Assembly (NCBI RefSeq): GCF_010731815.2
Contig: NZ_AP022593.1
Coordinates: 1-64,000 of the forward strand
Reading direction: 5' to 3'
Source of the DNA: Mycolicibacterium arabiense
Lineage (GTDB): Bacteria; Actinomycetota; Actinomycetes; Mycobacteriales; Mycobacteriaceae
DNA length: 64,000 nt
Positions 29,016-37,798 of the stretch are shown piece after piece. Positions within the stretch are counted from its first letter, which is position 1, and every line of letters begins with the position of its first letter. Under the pieces are notes generated by a model. The model ran no database searches and had not been told where the DNA came from. It was given only the letters and a program-made list of their open reading frames with translations. Both the position numbers and the translations under genes were made by a program.

Positions 29016-29693
29016 TCACTGCGTATTCGATGACTCCGTTGCATCTTGGGCCCGCGGGTCGAACCGGTCGGCGCAGGCCCTCGAGCAGAAGCGGTAGATT
29101 CGTCCGTCACGGCTCAGGGTGGCTGCGGCGGACGTGGCATTGACGTGCATCCGGCACACCGGGTCCACGTGCTGCTGGTGACCCCCGGCGGTATCGACCG
29201 CGAAGAGCTCCATCGGTTCGGCCATGTTCCTGATGCTCACCAGTCCGAGCGCCTCAATGGGCAACTCGACCTCGCGCGCAAATGCGGCGACGTCGCGACA
29301 TACGACGACCTGGCCGGGCAAAGCGAGCGCGGCCAACCGCGCGGCGGCGTTCACGGTCGTCCCGTAGACATCGCCGCCCCGTTTCACCACCGGCCCCGCA
29401 CTGACCCCGGCGCGAAGCATCGGGAAGCCGTCGGCGCGCCCAACGGCTGCGCCCAACCGGCGCAGGAAGGCCAACGCGGCGGGTGCGTCTGCGCTGGCCA
29501 CCATGACGGCATCGCCCATGGTCTTGATCAGTTCGTCGTCGATCCCCAGCGCTGCGGTGGCCATGTCGGCGAAGTCGACGGCGAACTGGGCGGCGACGTG
29601 ATCGCCGTGGGCCTCGGTGAGCGCCGTGTAACCCGACATGTCGACGAACACGATGGCCGCCCTGGTATCGGCATGGCCGAAAGACGGTTCCAT
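29016..29693 (-). CDS. Class III nucleotidyl cyclase fused to a YHS metal-binding domain
   Basis: 225 residues from ATG 29693 (GGAAG spaced well; ATG 29735 is possible). Residues 10-170 form a class III cyclase with metal Asp18 (FVDMSGYTALTE), Lys57 and Asp61 (KTMGD), and GGDVYGTTVNAAARL with the purine Asp and the transition-state Asn and Arg, so it looks catalytically complete. Residues 178-215 are a YHS domain: HVDPVCRMHVN, then YRFCSRACADRF. This suggests cAMP production tied to a metal ligand. It is monocistronic upstream of the methyltransferase. Confidence 0.8.
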   Translation of the reverse strand: MEPSFGHADTRAAIVFVDMSGYTALTEAHGDHVAAQFAVDFADMATAALGIDDELIKTMGDAVMVASADAPAALAFLRRLGAAVGRADGFPMLRAGVSAGPVVKRGGDVYGTTVNAAARLAALALPGQVVVCRDVAAFAREVELPIEALGLVSIRNMAEPMELFAVDTAGGHQQHVDPVCRMHVNATSAAATLSRDGRIYRFCSRACADRFDPRAQDATESSNTQ

Positions 29694-30215
29694 TGTTGGG
29701 ACTTCCACGTGGTCACCGTCCCGCCGTCTCGTCATCACGCCACAATACATAGTGACATGCGCATGTGTCTATACTTTGTTAAAGCGAACGCTGAAGCAGA
29801 AAGCCCCTACGTGAGCGCCGAGCGAATGTGGCTATCCGCCGAACTGCACCTACGGATGTACTTCGTAGAGTGGCAGGACAGGACATTCTCCCAACGACTG
29901 AGCACAACAGCGATGTGGCGGGTTAGTACCCCGCGTGCCTGAGGCGTGTCCAAGCAGCGGCGCCGGCCGTGGCCACCCCTGCGTCCATTCCGTCGGTGTC
30001 CCCGACCGACCGCACGGCCCACCACGCACAGCTACGACGACACACATACCCGCAGAGGACCAATCCGCGGGAGTGAACCCGGCGTAGTGGGTCCTGGCGG
30101 GGGCACTGGCGGCCTCATCTTGGTCGCCTTCGCACTGCTTCGTGCTGGCCGGCCGACACGCACGCACCTGTCACGCGGCGGTTGAGCAAAAACTCATCGC
30201 GCTCAACATATTGCG
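29694..30215. other. Divergent spacer with possible 61-codon frame
   Basis: No confident gene. A plus-strand frame from ATG 29757 to stop 29942 (MRMCLYFVKANAEAE...) could encode 61 residues but has no family I know. The ATACATAGTGACATGCGCATGTGTCTATACTT region near 29745-29775 is AT-richer and is likely the cyclase promoter. Confidence 0.35.
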
Positions 30216-31580
30216 CTATCCGCCGAACAAGAGGTACAGACCTGCGAACGTGTAGCCCACCATCGTCAGCATCATCGCCAGCTGCCCCGTGATCTGATGC
30301 CGTCGCGGCAGCAGGTGCAGGGCACGATCGTGGGCGGCGATGACCGCGACGATGTGTCCGATGACCACACACGACACCTTGATCGACCACAACACCGACG
30401 GGTGCTGCGACAGCACGTACTGAACGTCACCGGCGTCCAACCCCAACAGATGCCATCCGCGTCCCAGTGGGTCGGCCAGCCGAACGAGGGTCTCCTGCCC
30501 ACGCTCAACCAGATACGACAGGTAGTGGGCGAAGATGTAGCCCACGACGATCGGGATCAGCGAGTGCGCAAGCCGGCCGGGCAGCTCTCGCCGCAGCTCC
30601 GCGTCCACGCCTCCTGTCGCTCGAGCCGCTGCCCAGAAGGTCAGCCCGACCACCGAGGCGAAGAGGAGCAGCCCGGCCGAACGCATCAGCGTCGCGCCCC
30701 AGGCTTCGTCCACCACCGGCACCGACATCGCATGCCGATCGACGAAGTTCCTGAACGCCGGGGCCGCGGAGAAGCTGTCGAACGCAGTCGATCCCAGCAG
30801 CACCGCGAGAACGGCGACCATCCCCGGCCGCACCGGCAGCGACGGGAGGTGATTGAGCGGATTGACGAACTCGACACGACCTGACTGCGAGCTTCGCCGG
30901 ACCGGCGCCAACCGAGAGACCGCCATGCCATACACCTCGAACGGGTCGGCCCGGGCGAACCACCGCGATCCAAAGACGAAGGCGCCGGCCAGCATCACCA
31001 CCGCGTAGACGACCAGCCACGTCTTGATGGCTGTCAACGATCCGGGATCCGGGCTCGCCAGTTCCAGCCACACGAACGCGAACAGGCCTACCGCGGCTGG
31101 CCAGTACCCCCACTTGGGTGGGTAGGGACGCACCGATCCCTCTGTGGTCTCGCGGCGTCGAAGACTCGCCAATCTGTAGACCGTCCGCAACGGCGACAGC
31201 AGCCGCCACACCGGTCCGACGACGACGGACACGGCGACCAAGCCCACCCACAGCAAGACGTAGAACGCACCTGGTAGGGCATTGTCGCTTCCCGGCGGAC
31301 CCCATACGGCAGCGACGGCCACCCACACGGCTAGCACCAACGCCATAAGCGCAGCGGCCCAACGGGTTATCGGGGAGTCCACCGCTCGGGAAACCCACGC
31401 CGGCAGGTCCCGCCCGGGCATATCCGGATCGAAGCGCGGCTTCTTCCACGCCAGTGCAACGATCGCAAACGTCGCCGTGAGAGCCCAAGCAGCTCCGATC
31501 AAAGCGAACGACAGCGGCACGGGAAGGTCGGTAGAACCGCCAACGCCGTGGGCGACGAAGGTGAGACCCGTCGGTGTCAC
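30216..31580 (-). CDS. Polytopic membrane protein of unknown function
   Basis: 454 residues with about eleven predicted helices, starting near residue 22 and ending GYTFAGLYLLFGG. Relatives in actinobacteria are sometimes labelled fenitrothion hydrolase, a name I would not trust. No catalytic motif is seen. Two conserved-looking His patches (YIFAHYLSYL and GHIVAVIAAHDRALHLL) could bind metal. ATG overlaps the stop of the upstream cupredoxin lipoprotein (ATGA), so the two act together, perhaps in copper handling. Confidence 0.6.
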   Translation of the reverse strand: MTPTGLTFVAHGVGGSTDLPVPLSFALIGAAWALTATFAIVALAWKKPRFDPDMPGRDLPAWVSRAVDSPITRWAAALMALVLAVWVAVAAVWGPPGSDNALPGAFYVLLWVGLVAVSVVVGPVWRLLSPLRTVYRLASLRRRETTEGSVRPYPPKWGYWPAAVGLFAFVWLELASPDPGSLTAIKTWLVVYAVVMLAGAFVFGSRWFARADPFEVYGMAVSRLAPVRRSSQSGRVEFVNPLNHLPSLPVRPGMVAVLAVLLGSTAFDSFSAAPAFRNFVDRHAMSVPVVDEAWGATLMRSAGLLLFASVVGLTFWAAARATGGVDAELRRELPGRLAHSLIPIVVGYIFAHYLSYLVERGQETLVRLADPLGRGWHLLGLDAGDVQYVLSQHPSVLWSIKVSCVVIGHIVAVIAAHDRALHLLPRRHQITGQLAMMLTMVGYTFAGLYLLFGG

Positions 31581-32035
31581 GGGCGGACTTGGATCGTCAC
31601 GACGGTCCGGTTCAGATCGTGTAACTCGACGTCGACCTGGCCCGGCACGTCTACGGTGAACTCGAAGCTTTGATCGGGACGCGGCTTGATCGAGAACGTG
31701 TGCTCGGGCACAGAGTGCACGTGCAGTTGATCTGCGGTGTCGCTGGCGACCTGCAAGACGATGGGCTTGCCGACAGATGCGGTGGCCTGGCCATTGGTCG
31801 GAGTCACCGCGCCGTTGGCGATGGTGATGTCGACCGTCGTGCGGTCGGCGTTTGCCGGTGTCGGCGGCGCCGGCTCACTCGACGACGGTCCACCAGCCGA
31901 ACTCGAGGCCGTGCTTTCCGCCGACGGGCTCGACGACTGCGACTGCGTTGTCGTCGACGTGGACCCGCAACCGACGACCAGGAGCATCAGGACGGCCGGC
32001 ACGGCGCGCGTCGGGCACTTCACGGTGACCATCAA
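31577..32035 (-). CDS. Lipoprotein with cupredoxin-like domain
   Basis: 152 residues. Signal peptide and lipobox VLMLLVVGCGS place the lipidated Cys near residue 23. A Ser/Thr linker follows, then a beta-sandwich: VDITIANGAVTP, later QLHVHSVPEHTFSIKP and VDVELHDLNRTVVTIQV. The HVH and HD positions could ligate copper, though the usual Cys and Met ligands are missing. First strong metal candidate of the three-gene operon. Confidence 0.7.
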   Translation of the reverse strand: MMVTVKCPTRAVPAVLMLLVVGCGSTSTTTQSQSSSPSAESTASSSAGGPSSSEPAPPTPANADRTTVDITIANGAVTPTNGQATASVGKPIVLQVASDTADQLHVHSVPEHTFSIKPRPDQSFEFTVDVPGQVDVELHDLNRTVVTIQVRP

Positions 32036-32220
32036 TTCTCGGTCCTTCCGTCGTGTGGCGGCTCATTCTCAGTCGTTTCGGGGACCTCGGGGTGGCGACG
32101 ACGGTCGCGACGGATGACGACGAACACCACCGCCACTACAGCGAGGGCCGGCCCGAACGCGGGGAGCGACATCCACAGCCCGACATCGGTGGCCAGGTAG
32201 GAAGAAGACGACAGCGTCAC
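32032..32220 (-). CDS. Small single-helix membrane protein
   Basis: 62 residues from GTG 32220. One helix (LPAFGPALAVVAVVFVVI) is followed by a basic then acidic tail. Its stop overlaps the lipoprotein ATG (ATGA), so it is the first gene of the operon. An upstream ATG at 32313 lacks support. Function unknown. Confidence 0.5.
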   Translation of the reverse strand: MTLSSSSYLATDVGLWMSLPAFGPALAVVAVVFVVIRRDRRRHPEVPETTENEPPHDGRTEN

Positions 32221-32635
32221 ACAATCACCGCCTGCCGGCCGTTTGGCGGCAGCGCGCCGTTCAAGCGCCGACAGGCGACGTCGGTGATGAGCACTGTTTC
32301 CCTCCAGTTCCATTCAAGGCGACGGGGCACTGGCAATGAAGAATCCGGGGCAAACTACGGACTGCCCCGTACTTGGTACAGCAACATACCCGAACCGGCG
32401 GTACCGTTTACTACCCGTCGTAGACGTGGCGCCTCATGGAACCCTGCAACGGCGGCCGAGCCGGTCTCTTCACCCGGGCGGTCACGGCGGCGGGCGTAGC
32501 CAAGAGGCGCGGCAGCGGGCGATCGTTAGGAGCGCCGGAATTAGCGCCGCGTTGGTTCCGGTCCACTTAATCTGGTGGCAGCGGTGGCTAGAAATGACCG
32601 CTGGCTGTTCCCTCGCGGAAAGAATGCAAAACCCC
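32221..32635. other. Non-coding stretch before the att-like site
   Basis: No gene is seen. It holds an 8-bp inverted repeat ACGGGGCA (32322-32329) / TGCCCCGT (32363-32370) and a TACCC...GGTA element (about 32386-32400), possible promoter elements for the operon to its left. Confidence 0.4.
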
Positions 32636-32639
32636 CGCT

Positions 32640-32658
32640 GTGCCAAGAGTGTGCCAAG
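32640..32658. repeat. Tandem GTGCCAAG repeat, integrase arm-type site candidate
   Basis: GTGCCAAG occurs at 32640-32647 and 32651-32658, an 11-bp period, about 120 bp from the tRNA fragment on the island side. Short direct repeats in this position are typical of attP arms bound by tyrosine integrases. Confidence 0.5.
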
Positions 32659-32773
32659 ACCCGCAGAAACGCGCGAGATGGTGGAGACAGGGCGAGACAG
32701 TCGCAACCTGCTGACCTGGACATATAGGCACAGAGTGAACACGGTGAAATGCAATAAACGCTGGTCAAAGGCA

Positions 32774-32818
32774 TTTACACACCAGCGGTCGGGGGTTCGA
32801 AACCCTCCGCGCCCACCA
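32774..32818 (+). other. 3' part of a tRNA (inferred tRNA-Val, TAC), attR-like
   Basis: Reading back from CCA at 32816-32818, the acceptor strand CGCGCCC, a perfect T arm (GGGGG-TTCGAAA-CCCTC), a 5-base variable loop and the 3' anticodon stem ACCAG are present. The loop places TAC at positions 34-36. No 5' half with D arm is found. CGCTGGT at 32759-32765 could pair with ACCAGCG at 32781-32787, but the loop is 15 bases, not 7. This is the expected product of integration into a tRNA 3' end, here the chromosome-proximal junction. Confidence 0.6.
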
Positions 32819-32866
32819 GCATGATTGCGGCTCAAGCTCCGTCGCCCGATCGCTCGCGGCCCGCGT

Positions 32867-33103
32867 TTACAGCGGCCTTCGGTAGCGTTGATAGGCGCAA
32901 CCGCGTGCGATGCCGAGTATCTCGCCGATCTCGCCCCATTGGATACCGCGTCTTCGGGCGCGGTCGACGGCCAACTGCAAGTGAGCTTCGGCAATCGCGA
33001 TGATCGCCCGGTCGCGCGACCGTTTGGAATTGCGCAAGCGCTGTCCAGCTGACGAAATGTCACTCAGCAACTTCTCACGGTGAGCTACCTCGGTTAGCTG
33101 CAC
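32867..33103 (-). CDS. Small helix-turn-helix protein
   Basis: 78 residues. The C-terminal part WGEIGEILGIARGCAYQRYRR is a helix-turn-helix typical of small mycobacterial DNA-binding proteins; the N-terminal half is a basic helix. It is next to the att-like site on the chromosomal side. Target unknown. Confidence 0.55.
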   Translation of the reverse strand: MQLTEVAHREKLLSDISSAGQRLRNSKRSRDRAIIAIAEAHLQLAVDRARRRGIQWGEIGEILGIARGCAYQRYRRPL

Positions 33104-33195
33104 TATTCATACCCCCGGTTTGAAGCGATCTCGGGTCGTTACTTAGTTTGCCTACCCCTGCTAGTGGGCTGCCAAACAGCAAACCCTTAAACCCG

Positions 33196-33576
33196 TCAGA
33201 GGGTCTCCACGACGCGTTGGGCGATGCTAGTGAGCTTTTCGTTGCTGGTCTGCGACAGTTTGCGCAGCATTTCGAAGGCCGCCACCGCGTCGATCTTGAA
33301 GCGCTCCATGATTATTCCCTTGGCCTGACCAATGAGATCGCGGCTGGCCAACGCCGACTCGAACTGCGTATGGCGGTCGCTGGCGATGATCGCGATAGCC
33401 GCCTGCGTCGCGAGCATGGCGCCGATGGTTTCCGTATGCATGTCGAAGGTCTGCGGTACGCGACTGAACAGGTTGAGCGCAGCCCCGCCCTTCTTGTGAG
33501 TGCAGAGCTGAAACGACAGCGAGCTGTAGACGCCGCGCTCGATGGCACCAGCGTCATGGTCTTCACGGCTCGTCAT
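33196..33576 (-). pseudogene. GAF-ANTAR regulator, N-terminally truncated
   Basis: 126 residues. The first 70 match the end of a GAF domain (GVYSSLSFQLCTHKKGGAALNLFS). The last 55 are an ANTAR RNA-binding domain (LIGQAKGIIMERFKIDAVAAFEMLRKLSQTSN). Full proteins are about 230 residues, and a stop lies in frame just upstream, so the GAF half is mostly lost. ANTAR domains act in antitermination. Confidence 0.65.
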
Positions 33577-33987
33577 GAGCCTCTGCTTTCCCTCGCCGCG
33601 GATGGGAGTGGCGCGGGCGGTCAGTCATTCAGTTTGCGCCCTCGAAATCGACGTAATTGCCAATCACGAGCCCGAGTTCTTGCTGGACGCACAGCGGCAG
33701 TGGATCCCGTACTACAGAAGTCTGGCCGATGCATCGCCTCTGCCGGTGTCTCTCCACCGGACGCGCGGTCCGGTTGCGCCGCAGCATCTCTCGGGCAATC
33801 ACGGCGGCAAGCGCACGACTCACGCCGAAATCAGAGCACTGGCGGCGAATTGGCTTGAGGCGGTTGAGGCCGTCGCCGGGTACGAGGTAGTCGCGGTGAC
33901 CCGATTGGCCCTCGTCTCAGGCGAGCAGACCGCGGCCTCACGACGTGCTCGGGTCGAGCCGTGTCAGGCCGCCAGTAAGCTCACGGG
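33577..33987. other. Spacer with weak frames only
   Basis: No firm gene. A minus-strand frame at 33629-33823 (64 codons) and plus-strand frames overlap one another without family matches I recognise. Probably remnants linked to the truncated GAF-ANTAR gene. Confidence 0.35.
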
Positions 33988-34629
33988 GTGACTGGCGAGC
34001 CCCGCCCCGAGCTGCAGCGCGATGCCGAGCGCACCCGCGCGGATCTGCTTGCCGTTGCCACCGAGGTCTTCGCCGAGTCGGGTTTCTCGGGCGCCCGGGT
34101 CGACGAGATCGCCGAACGCACCCGCACGACCAAGCGGATGATCTACTACTACTTCGGCGGCAAGGAAGGCCTGTACATGGCCGTTCTCGAGCACGCCTAC
34201 CGCGGCATTCGTGAGGCCGAGCAGCGGCTCCAGGTCGACCACGTCGATCCGGTGGTCGCGATGCGCAAGCTGGCAGAGCTGACCTTCGATCACCATCTCG
34301 ACCACCAGGCCTTCATCCGCCTGGTGGCCATCGAGAACATTCACCGCGGCGAGTACATCGGGCGCATCGAATCCCTGCGTAGCCTCGGCCAGCCGGCCAC
34401 CTCGCTACTGGACGAGATCCTCGCGCGCGGCCACGCCCAGGGTGTGTTCCGCGACGACGTCGAGGCGCTCGACGTCCACCTGCTGATCAGCTCGTACTGC
34501 GTGTTCCAGGTCGCGAACCGCTACACGTTCGGGTTCCTGTTCGACGTGGACTTCACCGACTCCCGGCGCCGGGCTCATCTGCGCAGAATGATCGGCGACG
34601 TCGTCGTCGGCTGGCTCACCGCCTCCTGA
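33988..34629 (+). CDS. TetR-family regulator of the quinate/protocatechuate cluster
   Basis: 213 residues from GTG 33988. The N-terminal helix-turn-helix is ATEVFAESGFSGARVDEIAE followed by RMIYYYFGGKEGLY. A large C-terminal ligand domain follows. It ends 100 bp before the catabolic operon on the same strand, with a palindrome between them. It probably represses the operon until an aromatic or shikimate-type ligand binds; ligand inferred. Confidence 0.8.
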   Translation: MTGEPRPELQRDAERTRADLLAVATEVFAESGFSGARVDEIAERTRTTKRMIYYYFGGKEGLYMAVLEHAYRGIREAEQRLQVDHVDPVVAMRKLAELTFDHHLDHQAFIRLVAIENIHRGEYIGRIESLRSLGQPATSLLDEILARGHAQGVFRDDVEALDVHLLISSYCVFQVANRYTFGFLFDVDFTDSRRRAHLRRMIGDVVVGWLTAS

Positions 34630-34690
34630 CGGGCGATCCGGCTCACACACAATTGCTTGACGAGACCCAGGCCACAGTGCTGTACTCGAT

Positions 34691-34710
34691 TACTAACGAA
34701 CTAGTTAGTA
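34691..34710. promoter_or_regulatory. TetR operator palindrome
   Basis: TACTAAC / GTTAGTA with a 6-bp spacer, a perfect 20-bp dyad 20 bp before the first gene of the operon. The best operator candidate for the adjacent TetR protein. Confidence 0.7.
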
Positions 34711-34729
34711 CATTGAGAGGCGGTGCCGC

Positions 34730-35623
34730 GTGGCTCCCAGCCCGTACCTGGTCGGTCTCGTCGGACAAGGCGTCGGTCCGTCCCTGACTCCGGCGCTGCA
34801 CATGGCCGAAGGCCGAGCCAATGGGCTCGACTACGTCTACCGCACGATCGACCTCAACGCCGTCGGCCTCGCGCCCGACCGAATCGGGGACATCCTGACG
34901 TGGGCGCGCACGCTCGGATTCGACGCACTCAACGTCACGCATCCGTGCAAGCAGTCCGTGATCCCGCACCTCGACGCGCTGGACGACGAGGCGGCCGCCC
35001 TCGGCGCGGTGAACACGGTGGTCTTCGGGGGCCGGCGGGCAGGAGCAAAGCGACCCGGGGACGAGGACGGTGGCGCAGTCGGCTACAACACAGACGCACC
35101 GGGTTTCCGCACGGGGTTCGCCGAGGGGCTGCCCGGCGCGGCCACCCGCAGCGTGGTGCTGCTCGGAGCCGGGGGAGCAGGCGCAGCCGTTGGGCATGCC
35201 CTCCTCGACCTGGGCACCGAATACCTCACCATCGTCGACCTCGACGTCGACCGTGCCACTGCACTGGCCGGCGATCTCGCAGCGCGGCACCGTGACTCTC
35301 GCGTCGACGCGTCGGCCTTCGACAAGTTGTCGATCCTGGTGCCGCTGGCCGACGGTGTCGTGCACTGCACGCCCACGGGCATGGCGGATCACCCGGGCAT
35401 GCCGTTCGACGCCGCGCTGCTGCGGCCCGACCTCTGGGTGGCCGACATCGTCTATCGGCCGCTGAACACCGAGCTGCTCGCCGCGGCCCGCGCTGCGGGC
35501 TGTCGCACCCTCGACGGCGGCCACATGGCCGTGCACCAGGCGAGCATCGCCTTCGAGTTGATCACCGGGATCACCCCGGACGCCGACCGCATGTCACGCC
35601 ACTTCCGCACGCTTGCAACGTAA
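34730..35623 (+). CDS. Quinate/shikimate dehydrogenase (AroE family)
   Basis: 297 residues from GTG 34730. The AroE N-terminal domain has GQGVGPSLTPALHM and NVTHPCKQ (catalytic Lys). The NAD(P)-binding loop is LLGAGGAGAAVGHAL, and the end has DIVYRPLNTELL and GGHMAVHQASIAFELITG. Context makes it a catabolic enzyme giving 3-dehydroshikimate or dehydroquinate. Residues 102-112 (RRAGAKRPGDE) come from an interspersed repeat inserted in frame. Confidence 0.85.
   Translation: MAPSPYLVGLVGQGVGPSLTPALHMAEGRANGLDYVYRTIDLNAVGLAPDRIGDILTWARTLGFDALNVTHPCKQSVIPHLDALDDEAAALGAVNTVVFGGRRAGAKRPGDEDGGAVGYNTDAPGFRTGFAEGLPGAATRSVVLLGAGGAGAAVGHALLDLGTEYLTIVDLDVDRATALAGDLAARHRDSRVDASAFDKLSILVPLADGVVHCTPTGMADHPGMPFDAALLRPDLWVADIVYRPLNTELLAAARAAGCRTLDGGHMAVHQASIAFELITGITPDADRMSRHFRTLAT
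35032..35060. repeat. Interspersed repeat copy 1, inside the dehydrogenase gene
   Basis: A 29-bp sequence with core GCAGGAGCAAAGCGACCC, matching 53217-53245 with one mismatch. Here it is in frame and adds about nine basic residues between two conserved elements. Confidence 0.7.
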
Positions 35624-35662
35624 CTCGCAAAACCCATTCAACGAAGAATGCAGGAGGAACCC

Positions 35663-37018
35663 ATGAGCATCATCGACAGCACTCCACCCGACGGCGTCCC
35701 CGCCGCCGTACCCGAGCGGACGCCGAAGAAGGCCGCGCTGGCCAGCTTCATGGGCAGCGCCGTCGAGTACTACGACTTCTTCGTATTCGGCTTCGTTGCG
35801 GCGCTTGTCTTCCCGAAGGTCTTCTTCCCCGAGGGCAACGAAACCGTCGCGCTCGCACAGTCGTTCGCGACGCTCGGCGTCGCCTACATCGCCCGGCCGG
35901 TGGGCGCGTTCGTCATCGGCCACTTCGGTGACAGGATCGGCCGCCGAAACGTCCTGATGTTCACCCTAATCCTCATGGGTGTCTCGACATTCGCGATCGG
36001 ATGCCTGCCCACCTACGGCATGGTCGGAGTGCTCGCGCCCATCTTGCTGGTGACGTGCCGCCTGCTGCAGGGCTTCTCGGCCGCAGGTGAACAGGCCGGC
36101 GCCAGCTCGCTGACCCTCGAGCACTCGCCCGACGGCCAGCGCTCGTTCTACACGTCGTGGACGCTGACCGGAACCCAGGGCGGCCTGATCCTCGCCTCGC
36201 TCGTCGTGATCCCGATCGTCGCACTGCCCGACGAAGACCTGTACTCCTGGGGCTGGCGAGTTCCGTTCTGGCTGAGCGCCGTCGTGGTCGTGGTCGCCTA
36301 CTTCATCCGCCGCCGCCTGCACGAGACGCCGGAGTTCGAGGACGCCAAGGCCAGCGGCACCATCGCCAAGATGCCGCTCAAGCCCTTGATGCGCAACCAC
36401 TGGCGTGACGTTCTCCGTGTCATCTTCTGCGCCTTCATCGCGGCCGTGTCGACGGTTTTCGCCAATCTGGCCATCGCCTACGGCAAGAAGATGGGCCTCA
36501 ACTCCGACGAGACGCTGTGGCTGGTGGTGGTCGCCAACATCGTCGCCCTCGGCACGCAACCGCTGTTCGGCAAGCTCGCCGACCGGATCGGCCGCAAGCC
36601 GGTGTTCATCTACGGCGCGCTGTCCTCGGCTGCACTGATGCCGTTCTACCTGCTGTCGATGAGCGGCGGGAACGACGTGCTGATGTTCGCACTCGCCATC
36701 GCCACGTTCTCGTTCGGCTACGCCGCCGCCAACGCCGTGTGGCCGTCGTTCTACGGCGAGATGTTCGCCACCCGAGTCCGGTTCTCCGGCTTGGCCATCG
36801 GTACCCAACTGGGCTTCCTGGTCGCGGGTTTCGCCCCGGCCATCGTCACTGCACTCGGTGGCGTGGAGGAAGGCGGTTGGGTGGTCATCAGCATCTTCAC
36901 CGCCGTCGTCTGCCTCATCGCCTCGGCCGCCGCGCTCACGGCCAAGGAGACCAAGGACGTGCCAACCGCGGAGCTGGGTGACAAGCCCACCACCGCGCGC
37001 AACCTCGTCGATCACTGA
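35663..37018 (+). CDS. MFS metabolite:H+ symporter (shikimate/quinate-type uptake)
   Basis: 451 residues, twelve helices. MHS-type signatures are SAVEYYDFFVFGF at the first helix, GHFGDRIGRRNVL in loop 2-3 and ADRIGRKPVF in loop 8-9. ATG 35663 follows AGGAGG closely and is preferred to 35648. It resembles ShiA-like importers, and its place between the dehydrogenase and pca genes suggests import of quinate, shikimate or protocatechuate. Confidence 0.85.
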   Translation: MSIIDSTPPDGVPAAVPERTPKKAALASFMGSAVEYYDFFVFGFVAALVFPKVFFPEGNETVALAQSFATLGVAYIARPVGAFVIGHFGDRIGRRNVLMFTLILMGVSTFAIGCLPTYGMVGVLAPILLVTCRLLQGFSAAGEQAGASSLTLEHSPDGQRSFYTSWTLTGTQGGLILASLVVIPIVALPDEDLYSWGWRVPFWLSAVVVVVAYFIRRRLHETPEFEDAKASGTIAKMPLKPLMRNHWRDVLRVIFCAFIAAVSTVFANLAIAYGKKMGLNSDETLWLVVVANIVALGTQPLFGKLADRIGRKPVFIYGALSSAALMPFYLLSMSGGNDVLMFALAIATFSFGYAAANAVWPSFYGEMFATRVRFSGLAIGTQLGFLVAGFAPAIVTALGGVEEGGWVVISIFTAVVCLIASAAALTAKETKDVPTAELGDKPTTARNLVDH

Positions 37019-37027
37019 GGAGAGACC

Positions 37028-37798
37028 GTGCAGACCGACTCCGACAGCGCAATAGCCAGCCAGCAGGCCATCAGCGCGGAGATCGCGGCGATCGTGGCCG
37101 ACTACGAGCGCGCAGGCGTCGAGGAGGCGCAACCCCGCCTCGACTACCGGCCGTACCGCAGCAGCCTGCTGCGGCACCCGACCAAGGACCTGCACCACGC
37201 CGACCCGGAGGGCGTGGAGTTGTGGACGCCGTGCTTCTCCGAGCGCGACGTCAACCCGCTGGAAGCCGACCTCACCATCCAGCACGGCGGTGAGCCCATC
37301 GGCGAGCGGATGGTGGTGACCGGACGGGTGGTCGACGGCGACGGCAGGCCGGTGCGGCGACAGCTCGTCGAGATCTGGCAGGCGAATGCGGGCGGTCGCT
37401 ACATCCACAAGCGCGACCAGCATCCCGCGGCGATCGACCCCAACTTCACGGGCGTCGGCCGTTGCCTGACCGACGACGACGGCACCTACCGGTTCACCAC
37501 CATCAAGCCGGGACCGTACCCGTGGAAGAACCACCGCAACGCCTGGCGGCCGGCGCACATCCACTTCTCGCTGTTCGGAACGGAATTCACGCAGCGAATG
37601 ATCACTCAGATGTACTTCCCGAACGATCCGCTGTTCGCGCTCGACCCGATCTACCAGTCCATCACCGACCGGAAGGCACGCGACCGGCTGGTCGCCGCCT
37701 ACGACCACGACGTCACGACCCACGAGTGGGCGACCGGATACCGCTGGGACATCGTGCTCACCGGCGCGACCCGGACACCCGTGGAGGAGGACCGATGA
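37028..37798 (+). CDS. pcaH: Protocatechuate 3,4-dioxygenase beta subunit
   Basis: 256 residues from GTG 37028. The Fe(III) ligands are visible: Tyr125 (GGRYIHKRDQ), Tyr164 (GPYPWKNH), His177 and His179 (RPAHIHFS). It cleaves protocatechuate to 3-carboxy-cis,cis-muconate with pcaG. RBS GGAGAG; TGA overlaps pcaG ATG (ATGA). Confidence 0.95.
   Translation: MQTDSDSAIASQQAISAEIAAIVADYERAGVEEAQPRLDYRPYRSSLLRHPTKDLHHADPEGVELWTPCFSERDVNPLEADLTIQHGGEPIGERMVVTGRVVDGDGRPVRRQLVEIWQANAGGRYIHKRDQHPAAIDPNFTGVGRCLTDDDGTYRFTTIKPGPYPWKNHRNAWRPAHIHFSLFGTEFTQRMITQMYFPNDPLFALDPIYQSITDRKARDRLVAAYDHDVTTHEWATGYRWDIVLTGATRTPVEEDR

Noticed and set aside
32691..32818. Complete tRNA with 5' end at GGGCGAG
   Set aside because: Six of seven acceptor pairs could form, but the 128-base span has no D arm, T8 or proper anticodon stem.
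32482..33063. Minus-strand frame through the tRNA fragment
   Set aside because: It contains the FRTPDRW string that arises from translating a tRNA 3' end; it is an artefact, not a gene.
33542..33991. Plus-strand 149-codon frame before the TetR gene
   Set aside because: It overlaps the GAF-ANTAR remnant on the other strand and shows no domain or RBS.
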